Assembly (NCBI GenBank): GCA_030528965.1
Contig: JAUMXS010000039.1
Span: 1 to 11,563, forward strand
DNA from: Eubacteriales bacterium
GTDB lineage: Bacteria > Bacillota > Clostridia > Oscillospirales > Oscillospiraceae
Length of the DNA stretch: 11,563 bases
Direction: 5' to 3'
Below, piece by piece: positions 1 through 4,848 of the stretch. Within the stretch, counting starts at the first letter, position 1, and every line of letters starts with the position of its first letter. Both the position numbers and the translations under genes were made by a program. The notes under the pieces were generated by a model, which made no database searches, was not told the DNA's origin, and was given only the letters and a program-made list of their open reading frames with translations.

Positions 1-239
1 ATGTCCAACCCTGTCTCCAGCCGATCCTCGTCCAGACGATAGATCTCCCGGAGCCGGCGACGTATCCGATTGCGCACCACGGCTTTTCCCAGTTTGTTCG
101 TCACCGTGATCCCCAGCCGGTTCCTCGGCCTTCCATGCCGCCTTACATACAGCACCATCGTCGGCATGGCCGCACACTTACCCTTGGCGTAAAGACGGCG
201 AAATTCATAGTTCTTCTTTATGGAATCACTATGCTTCAC
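1..239 (-). CDS. rnpA: Ribonuclease P protein component, 3' end cut by window edge
   Basis: Protein subunit of RNase P, which binds the catalytic RNA and helps remove 5' leaders from pre-tRNA. The visible N-terminal 79 residues start KHSDSIKKNYEFRRLYAKGK and contain the conserved RNP segment RNRLGITVTNKLGKAVVRNR followed by the Arg-rich helix IRRRLREIY, the RNA-binding signature. The start is GTG at 239-237: an in-frame stop lies at 248-246 just upstream, and a GGGGGTGA Shine-Dalgarno sits about 6 bases before it. The C-terminus lies beyond base 1. It follows rpmH in the same direction, 122 bp downstream, which is the standard rpmH-rnpA arrangement; a nested hairpin lies between the two. Identification is firm; only the 3' end is unseen. 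Confidence 0.95.
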   Translation of the reverse strand, partial: MKHSDSIKKNYEFRRLYAKGKCAAMPTMVLYVRRHGRPRNRLGITVTNKLGKAVVRNRIRRRLREIYRLDEDRLETGLD

Positions 240-288
240 ACCGCTTCACCCCCGGTTTTTTCCATTCTCCTCGTGCTGTTTGCCCCAT

Positions 289-334
289 GCGCCAAAAGGG
301 CGGAGTTATCCGCCCTGTTTTCTATCTTTGGCGC
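289..334 (-). other. Nested inverted repeat between rpmH and rnpA (possible attenuator or processing hairpin)
   Basis: On the minus-strand transcript an 8-bp outer stem (334-327 with 296-289) encloses a 10-base one-sided bulge (326-317) and a perfect 8-bp inner stem (316-309 with 304-297) with a four-base loop. The inner stem is followed by only three U, so it is a poor complete terminator. It could be a partial terminator reducing rnpA relative to rpmH, or a processing site. The base pairing is seen directly; the role is inferred. Confidence 0.5.
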
Positions 335-361
335 GCTTTCGCACTTCGCTCCTGTCGCCTG

Positions 362-496
362 TCAGTAAGAGAGCTTCGCTCTGCCCTTCGCACGACGCCG
401 TGCCAATACCTTGCGGCCATTGCGAGTAGACATGCGCTTACGGAATCCATGCTCCTTCTGGCGCTGACGCTTCTTAGGCTGATACGTTCGAAGCAT
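362..496 (-). CDS. rpmH: 50S ribosomal protein L34
   Basis: Smallest large-subunit ribosomal protein, 44 residues. The minus strand reads [20 protein letters not shown] and continues [24 protein letters not shown] before TGA at 364-362. This matches the whole L34 family: the T-Y-Q-P-K opening, the H-G-F-R-x-R-M-x-T-x-x-G-R core and the A-R-R-R-x-K-G-R tail. The start ATG at 496-494 has AAGGAG 8 bases upstream. It lies about 100 bases downstream of a perfect-consensus promoter and is followed by rnpA. Complete and of normal length. Confidence 0.98.
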   Translation of the reverse strand: MLRTYQPKKRQRQKEHGFRKRMSTRNGRKVLARRRAKGRAKLSY

Positions 497-606
497 TCCT
501 CATTCTCCTTCCTGTTTCTTTCTTTATGCCCATCCGTGCTGTGTCTTGCCTTTTGCACGGCAGCGGTCGTATCGCTTCACCGGGTTTTCCACAGCAAAGC
601 CGTATT

Positions 607-635
607 ATTATATAATACCCCTTTCGCCGTGTCAA
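607..635 (-). promoter_or_regulatory. Consensus housekeeping promoter for rpmH-rnpA
   Basis: On the minus strand TTGACA (635-630) is separated by exactly 17 bases from TATAAT (612-607), a perfect match to the sigma-A/sigma-70 consensus. Transcription would start near base 600, giving an rpmH leader of about 100 nt. The leader contains TTTTCCACA (plus strand 585-593), an 8/9 match to the DnaA box, and an inverted repeat with arms 534-539 and 555-560. A promoter this strong fits the high demand for a ribosomal protein. Confidence 0.85.
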
Positions 636-653
636 CCTTTTCTTCCCGATGCT

Positions 654-1544
654 CTAGCCTTTTTCTTCCCGTAACTCCTCTGCTTTCCGCATGATCCACG
701 CCCGGAAGCCCGGTCCCGTTTCCGCGTCACGCAGTGCATATTCCGCAAATGTTTCCACATAATCACACGGATTTCCCGTGTCATACCGGCGGCCTTCAAA
801 CTCCACGCCCAGCATTCCGCTCTTCAAAGTCAGCTCGCGCAGACCGTCCGTCAGCTGGATCTCATTGTTCCGTCCGGGCGGCGTCCGCTCCAGGATCTCA
901 AAGATCTCCGGCGTCAGTACATACCGGCCCAGAATCGCATAGTTCGAGAATTTCTCTTCCAGAGTCGGCTTCTCGTTCATATCCGTCACGCGCATGACCC
1001 GCCCCTTGAGCGGCTCCATCTTCAGCGACGAATATTTCACGATATGCTCGTCATCCACCGCCTGCGTCGCTACCGCCGGGAGTCCGTATTCCTCCCAGGC
1101 ATCCGTCAGCTGCCGCAGCACCGGATATCCTCCGTACATCACGTCATCGCCCAGCAGCACCCCAAACGGCTCATCTCCCACGGCGTCCCGCGCACACCAG
1201 ACCGCATGCCCCAGACCCTTCTGTTCGTCCTGCTGCACAAAGGTGAAATTCGCCATCTCCCATGTGCGCCGCACACGTTCCGCGTCCGCTTCCCGGCCCA
1301 TCGCACGGAGCTTCTCTTCCAGCTCCGGCTTCTGCCGGAAATAGTTGTCCATCGCACTCTTGCCCGCACTCGTGATCAATATGATCTCCGTAATGCCGGA
1401 GGCCACCGCCTCCTCCACTATGTACTGCAAAATCGGCCTGTCCACCAGAGGCAGCAGTTCCTTCGGTATCGTCTTGGTCGCCGGGAGCATCCTTGTTCCC
1501 AATCCCGCCGCCGGGATCACCGCTTTTCTGATCTTTCCGCTCAT
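654..1544 (-). CDS. galU: UTP--glucose-1-phosphate uridylyltransferase
   Basis: Makes UDP-glucose from UTP and glucose-1-phosphate in the cytoplasm, feeding cell-envelope glycan and glycolipid synthesis. At 296 residues it has the normal bacterial GalU length. Visible motifs: nucleotide-binding GLGTRMLPATK at 14-24 with KE at 28-29, GLGHAV at 110-115, metal-binding LGDD at 131-134, NEKP at 190-193, NYAILGRY at 201-208, EIQLTD at 228-233 and RYDTGNP at 253-259. The start ATG at 1544-1542 has AAGGAG 7 bases upstream. It is last in queH-queT-galU, with an 88-bp gap after queT and no visible terminator before the rpmH promoter, so some read-through into rpmH is possible. Codons are G-rich in third position, unlike the plus-strand genes. 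A plus-strand glycosyltransferase in this window could use a UDP-sugar, but a link is only inferred. Confidence 0.95.
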   Translation of the reverse strand: MSGKIRKAVIPAAGLGTRMLPATKTIPKELLPLVDRPILQYIVEEAVASGITEIILITSAGKSAMDNYFRQKPELEEKLRAMGREADAERVRRTWEMANFTFVQQDEQKGLGHAVWCARDAVGDEPFGVLLGDDVMYGGYPVLRQLTDAWEEYGLPAVATQAVDDEHIVKYSSLKMEPLKGRVMRVTDMNEKPTLEEKFSNYAILGRYVLTPEIFEILERTPPGRNNEIQLTDGLRELTLKSGMLGVEFEGRRYDTGNPCDYVETFAEYALRDAETGPGFRAWIMRKAEELREEKG

Positions 1545-1632
1545 TCTCCCTCTCCTTCCCTCCGTACGTCTCTTCTGTCGGCCCTGAACTTCACTTCATC
1601 CGTGTTTCCCGTTCCTGCCGCTTTTCGTTTCT

Positions 1633-2181
1633 CTATCGCTCCGCGACGGAATTCTGCCCGCGGAGCAGTCCCAGCCAACGGCCGTTTTTCATCAGCTGTC
1701 TCATCAGAAACAGTCCGCCGATCAGCATCACCGCCGTCTCTTCCAGCGCGATCTGGCCGCCCATCAGCACCCAGCCGGAAACCAATGTCCCCGGCGTCAG
1801 CGTCCAGGCCAGGATCCCGCCGATGATCACCCCGTTCCACAACGAAGGCATCAGACACGCCGCCGTGCATTCCAGAAGCCGCGGCTCTTCTCCCGTTTCC
1901 CGCCAGCGTTTTCCGATCCGCGCCGTACACAATCCCGCGCCCAGCGTCGCCAGCGAGCCAAATACTATGTCAAGGATCCCGTACGCACTGTATATGTTCG
2001 CTATCACACATCCGATCCACAGACCCCAGGCCGTCTCCGGCAGAAAATACGGCAGTACACACAGTACCTCCGACACCCGAAACTGCATCGGTCCGTAACT
2101 GATCGGCATCAATATCAGCGTCATACCCGCATACAGCGCGCCCACCAATGCAGGCACGATCATTTTTCTCCTTATGTCCAC
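1633..2181 (-). CDS. queT: QueT-family queuosine precursor transporter
   Basis: Membrane protein of about 182 residues matching the QueT family (S-component-like transporters for queuosine precursors such as preQ1). The hallmark is the N-terminal half: a first helix ending ALYAGMTLILMPISYGPMQF, then RVSEVLCVLPYFLPE, GLWIGCVIANIYSAYG and LDIVFGSLATLGAG. About five or six hydrophobic segments cover most of the chain. The start is uncertain. GTG at 2181 gives the N-terminus MDIRRKMIVP, with a loose GGGGAGA 11 bases upstream. ATG at 2163 has AAGGAG only 4 bases upstream and would remove six residues. The longer form has the basic residues expected before the first helix. It starts within 10 bp of the queH stop, so the two are almost certainly cotranscribed and act in one salvage route. 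Confidence 0.87.
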   Translation of the reverse strand: MDIRRKMIVPALVGALYAGMTLILMPISYGPMQFRVSEVLCVLPYFLPETAWGLWIGCVIANIYSAYGILDIVFGSLATLGAGLCTARIGKRWRETGEEPRLLECTAACLMPSLWNGVIIGGILAWTLTPGTLVSGWVLMGGQIALEETAVMLIGGLFLMRQLMKNGRWLGLLRGQNSVAER

Positions 2182-2189
2182 AATACCAT

Positions 2190-2804
2190 CTATCTCCCCA
2201 TTCCGCAGCCGCAGTACGTCTGCTCGTACAGTCCGTACTGCTCGGCCAGCGCCGAGCTTCTATCGCTGCCGCCGCGCTTCTTGAAATCCGCCGGCAGCCA
2301 CTTTACTCCATACATTTCCGCCAGTTCCCGGCCAATTCCGTTGATGACTTCCGCGTTCTTGTGCCGCGAGACCGTCAGCGTCGTGCCGATATACTCATAT
2401 CCGCCCCGCAGGGCTTCCTGCGCCGTTTTCTCCAGCCGCATCCGGAAACAGGCTCTGCAGCGCTCTCCGCCCTCTTTTTCCTGTTCCCGTCCCGCAGCCA
2501 GCTGCAGAAACTTTTCCGGCTCATACCCGTCCGTCATCAGAGCAACACTCTCCGTGCGCCCGGTGATCTCCAGCAGCTTCCGCAGCCAATACAGCCGCTT
2601 TTCATATTCCTCTTCGGGGAGAATATTGCTGTTGCTGTACCACAGCGTGATGTCAAAATACCTTTCCAGACATTCCAGTACATACGACGCACAGGGCCCG
2701 CAGCATACATGCAGCAAAAGCCGCGGCCGCCGACCCTCTTGTTCCAATTGTTCCATCAGTCCGTCCAGCTCCTGCTGCCAGACCGAAATATGTCTTCTTC
2801 TCAT
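2190..2804 (-). CDS. queH: Epoxyqueuosine reductase QueH
   Basis: Catalyses the last step of queuosine synthesis, reducing epoxyqueuosine to queuosine at tRNA position 34; it is the cobalamin-independent alternative to QueG. At 204 residues it shows the QueH signatures: LLLHVCCGPCASYVLE with cysteines 34, 35 and 38, the YSNSNI segment at 56-61, a CRAC pair at 116-119 in an E-x-C-R-x-C-F-x-x-R-L context, the TLTVSRHKN loop at 142-150, the FKKRGG segment and the C-terminal YCGCG at 197-201. These cysteines would bind the iron-sulfur cluster and mononuclear iron known for the family. ATG at 2804 lacks a close Shine-Dalgarno; GGAAGGA lies 17 bases upstream, so translation start is weak or non-standard. 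It heads the queH-queT-galU operon. Pairing with queT indicates salvage of a precursor rather than full de novo synthesis from genes nearby. Confidence 0.93.
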   Translation of the reverse strand: MRRRHISVWQQELDGLMEQLEQEGRRPRLLLHVCCGPCASYVLECLERYFDITLWYSNSNILPEEEYEKRLYWLRKLLEITGRTESVALMTDGYEPEKFLQLAAGREQEKEGGERCRACFRMRLEKTAQEALRGGYEYIGTTLTVSRHKNAEVINGIGRELAEMYGVKWLPADFKKRGGSDRSSALAEQYGLYEQTYCGCGMGR

Positions 2805-2831
2805 TCTTTCAATCTACCACATCCTTCCTCA

Positions 2832-2860
2832 AAAATAAACCCTTTTTCTCTCCCTGCCAA
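2832..2860 (-). promoter_or_regulatory. Candidate promoter for queH-queT-galU
   Basis: The minus strand has TTGGCA (2860-2855), a 17-base spacer and TATTTT (2837-2832). The spacing is optimal, each hexamer differs from consensus at one or two positions, and the site lies between the upstream terminator and queH. The predicted start near 2825 leaves a leader of about 20 nt. I saw no preQ1 riboswitch in it. Confidence 0.45.
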
Positions 2861-2963
2861 TAAATCCGCCGTCCTTTCCGACTCCCTCTGCCGCAAAATA
2901 TTCCTCCCGTGACTTCCGCTTCCGGTGAGCCTCGCTGTCGTCACACTTCGCTCCTTCGCAGTC

Positions 2964-3000
2964 AAAAAATTTTCTCCGGCGTTCATTCCGCCGGAGAAAA
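2964..3000 (-). terminator. Strong intrinsic terminator after the PAP2-like gene
   Basis: A perfect 11-bp inverted repeat (3000-2990 pairing with 2980-2970, nine-base loop) is followed on the minus strand by six T (2969-2964). The stem is GC-rich at its top and A/T at its base. The plus strand lacks a U tract, so it acts in one direction. It lies about 75 bp past the stop of the upstream gene and insulates queH-queT-galU, which therefore needs its own promoter. Confidence 0.9.
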
Positions 3001-3074
3001 CCAATACACACTTCTCTGCACCCGTTGATACAGCCGCAGGAAATCCCTTTTTTTCGGAGCTTACAGCCTGTTTT

Positions 3075-3632
3075 TTACAGTACCGGCATCAAAATCGCCA
3101 TTGAAACAATGGGAAACATGCTGCCCAGCACCAGCTGCAGCCAGGTATGCCGTCCCAGCGTCAATGAACTCCAGAACACAAGCGCAAGCGCCGCAAATCC
3201 GCTCAGGAAAACCGGCCCCTGCCGGATCACCATCATGACCACAGGTCCCGCCACGCCGCTGGCATGTCCGCTCCCCTTTACCCGCAGCAGGAACGAAAAT
3301 ACCGCGATCAGCGCACCCGATGCAAGGTATACCAGATATATAAGCAGCACATCCCGCGGCTCATCGAGCAGGACCGCACACGCAGCGCCGCCCAGATAGC
3401 CCAGCAGGGAAAACACCACCGCAAGCGTCCGTTCCGCCTCACGCCCGCGCCGGCGCAGCGGCGGGATCACCCAGCAGACCGGATAAGCCAGCATCGGCAG
3501 GACCGCGAGGAAAAAAATCGCCCTCCAGCGCGCCGCTCCCGCAAATATCTCCGGCAGGAGCAAGATCATCATCACCGCCGCAATCGGCGGTATTGTCGCG
3601 ACCCGAACAAATTTGGCAAGCTTCTTTTTCAC
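3075..3632 (-). CDS. Multispanning membrane protein, probable PAP2-like (phosphatidic acid phosphatase-related)
   Basis: A 185-residue, strongly hydrophobic protein with about five membrane segments after a basic N-terminus (MKKKLAKFVR). Two short stretches recall the PAP2 superfamily: KGSGHASGVAGP at 119-130 resembles the SGH motif, and WSSLTLGRHT at 154-163, followed by Q166, resembles the SR-x5-H motif with its conserved His at 162. The Arg of that motif is Ser here (156) and the later Asp is replaced by Gln (166). The general GHASGVAGP and LGRHT-xx-Q pattern is, from memory, a recognisable PAP2-like subfamily, so the Gln may be normal for it. Activity and substrate are not established. 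Start GTG at 3632-3630 is set by GGAGG 8 bases upstream. It is monocistronic between its own promoter and the strong terminator. Confidence 0.65.
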   Translation of the reverse strand: MKKKLAKFVRVATIPPIAAVMMILLLPEIFAGAARWRAIFFLAVLPMLAYPVCWVIPPLRRRGREAERTLAVVFSLLGYLGGAACAVLLDEPRDVLLIYLVYLASGALIAVFSFLLRVKGSGHASGVAGPVVMMVIRQGPVFLSGFAALALVFWSSLTLGRHTWLQLVLGSMFPIVSMAILMPVL

Positions 3633-3669
3633 GTTGTGCGCCTCCGTGCCAGATAATCTAATATAGTGT

Positions 3670-3698
3670 ATTATATATCATCGTATTCCAAAGCGCAA
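3670..3698 (-). promoter_or_regulatory. Candidate promoter for the PAP2-like gene
   Basis: On the minus strand TTGCGC (3698-3693) is 17 bases from a perfect TATAAT (3675-3670) in an AT-rich stretch just downstream of the spoIIR stop. The start would be near 3664, about 30 nt before the GTG codon. No terminator separates spoIIR from this site, so read-through from spoIIR is also possible. Confidence 0.6.
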
Positions 3699-3708
3699 TA
3701 GCTGTTCT

Positions 3709-4365
3709 CTAAAATTTTTCCGACAGCATCCCCCAGAATTCCAGGACACGGAAGCGCAGACAGTAACCCTCGTTCTCCGGATCCTCACGCAGGATCTCCC
3801 ACTGACTGTCCGTGAGCCCTGCGGGCGCCGCCTCCGGGCCTGCGGCGGCTTCCATGCAAAGCGGCGGAAACACCACGCACCACCAGTTGCGTCCCACGCC
3901 CTCGCCCAGTGTAATGCACAGAGAGCGGTAGCGCCCTGCGGGCAGGGAAAAACTGCCGTAATCGCGCGTCGGGAAGTATTTCTCGCCCAGAAAAACTTCC
4001 GCCTCCGTGCCTCCCACGCGCTCTGCCGTCTCCTTCAGCTCCGGCAGCATCCGTGCCGCGATCCGCTCGACCTCAGCTGCATCTTCCGCGCCCTCCAGCG
4101 CCGGTTCAAGCTGTTTCAGCACCGCGTCGCGCACTTCCAGTTTCCGCGTCTGGTCGAACTCGCTGTCCGACGCCCCCACAACATGCAGACGCAGAACGTC
4201 CGCCGCAAGACTGCGCTGTGCGCCCTGCGCCAGAACTCCCGTGAGGAGCGTCACGCTGACCGCCAGGCACAGCGCCGTCTCCCATATTTTCATCCGGCCG
4301 TCGGCCGGGCGTATGTTCATGAGCTTCGGCATGAGCCTTGTTTTTGCCGTTTCCAATGGTTTCAT
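3709..4365 (-). CDS. spoIIR: Stage II sporulation protein R
   Basis: Forespore-made secreted signal that crosses to the intermembrane space and triggers SpoIIGA-dependent processing of pro-sigma-E in the mother cell. With this start it has 218 residues: a basic N-terminal stretch, one hydrophobic segment at about 30-46 (ETALCLAVSVTLLTGVLA), then the conserved LRLHVVGASDSEFDQ at 58-72, KLEVRDAV at 75-82 and the family hallmark NWWCVVFPPLC at 160-170. Domain and length fit SpoIIR. The start is a choice: the open frame runs up to 4596, but upstream of the sigma-F-like promoter it is proline-rich low-complexity sequence. ATG at 4365 has GGCGG about 7 bases upstream and a 40-nt leader from the predicted transcription start. 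ATG at 4332 or 4293 remain possible, and even the latter keeps the membrane segment. It stands alone, next to dnaA and facing away from it. Confidence 0.9.
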   Translation of the reverse strand: MKPLETAKTRLMPKLMNIRPADGRMKIWETALCLAVSVTLLTGVLAQGAQRSLAADVLRLHVVGASDSEFDQTRKLEVRDAVLKQLEPALEGAEDAAEVERIAARMLPELKETAERVGGTEAEVFLGEKYFPTRDYGSFSLPAGRYRSLCITLGEGVGRNWWCVVFPPLCMEAAAGPEAAPAGLTDSQWEILREDPENEGYCLRFRVLEFWGMLSEKF

Positions 4366-4414
4366 CCTCTTTCCGCCTTTCCGGAGCCGTCCTTCGCCGG
4401 GCGGCATCTGATGA

Positions 4415-4444
4415 AAGTATCCGCCGTCAGCGCTCTTTTTAAAC
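4415..4444 (-). promoter_or_regulatory. Sigma-F-type promoter for spoIIR
   Basis: On the minus strand GTTTA (4444-4440), a 15-base spacer and GCGGATACTT (4424-4415) match the forespore sigma-F consensus GYWTA-N15-GGNRANANTW with one mismatch, at the weakly conserved second base of the -10. spoIIR is a known sigma-F gene in Bacillus subtilis. The predicted transcription start near 4408 rules out the far-upstream start codons of the open frame. Confidence 0.65.
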
Positions 4445-4493
4445 ATCGTTTTAAGGCCGCGCGGGAGGATTTGTGCGGCCGAGGCCGATGAGA

Positions 4494-4720
4494 GGGGCGC
4501 GCAGGGAGAAAGGGTCCGGGGGACAAGCGGGGAAAGGGCTGCGGAACGGCGGGGGGGAATGAGGTCTGTGGGATAAGCGGGAAAAAGGGCGTCCATGGGG
4601 CGGCGCGGAAAAAAGGCCGCAGGGGGAAAACAGGGAAAGAGACCACGCCGGACGGGCGCGAGGGAAGAGGACTGCGCGACAAGCGTGGGGGAAAGGTATG
4701 AGGGAAAAATTTAAGGGGAT
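4494..4720 (+). repeat. G-rich degenerate repeat tract upstream of dnaA with G-quadruplex potential
   Basis: This tract fills much of the 483-bp gene-free stretch between spoIIR and dnaA. The plus strand is almost all purine and full of G runs. A core GAYAAGCG followed by a G run, A run and G run appears three times, at 4522-4529, 4572-4579 and 4678-4685 (steps of 50 and 106 bases, so about a 50-53 bp unit with one decayed copy). Two stretches fit the canonical G3+N1-7 pattern four times over: 4512-4538 (loops 3, 6, 3) and 4570-4600 (loops 6, 5, 7). No coding signal is seen: the minus-strand frame is only Pro/Phe/Arg-rich low complexity. Its origin-proximal position suggests a replication or dnaA-control role, but this is unproven. 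Confidence 0.6.
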
Positions 4721-4770
4721 ACGCCGGTTTTTTCCGCAGTTTTCACAAAGTCCGGCCGCCCGGTTTTTGC

Positions 4771-4799
4771 TTGCTTTGCGCTCCTTTTTATGGTATACT
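4771..4799 (+). promoter_or_regulatory. Promoter for dnaA (extended -10)
   Basis: TTGCTT (4771-4776), a 17-base spacer and TATACT (4794-4799) with the extended -10 TG at 4791-4792. The start would be near 4806, within an AT-rich stretch (about 4785-4824) that is the only easily melted DNA in the spoIIR-dnaA gap and could double as an unwinding element. The leader is about 43 nt and carries AAGGAGG at 4835-4841. Confidence 0.7.
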
Positions 4800-4848
4800 A
4801 TTAATTTGAAAGATTGTATTTTACGCCTCAGAAAAAGGAGGACGCTCC

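Noticed and set aside
1541..1930. Minus-strand open frame overlapping queT and the galU start
   Set aside because: Out of frame with queT, Asp/Arg/Gly-rich shadow with no family match.
2805..2860. preQ1 riboswitch before queH-queT
   Set aside because: Looked for the preQ1 aptamer stem and A-rich tail; neither was recognisable.
2801..3004. Small minus-strand open frame upstream of queH
   Set aside because: It begins inside the terminator stem, runs into queH in another frame, and has no family features.
4568..4578. TGTGGGATAAG as a DnaA box
   Set aside because: It has one extra base relative to TGTGGATAA; better explained as a copy of the G-rich repeat.
4366..4596. N-terminal extension of the spoIIR open frame up to ATG 4596
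   Set aside because: Proline- and arginine-rich low complexity read off the G-rich repeat tract, upstream of the sigma-F-like promoter, and absent from SpoIIR proteins as I know them.
4751..4767. CCGGCCGCCCGGTTTTT as a plus-strand terminator
   Set aside because: The stem is only 4 bp, and no gene upstream on this strand needs it.
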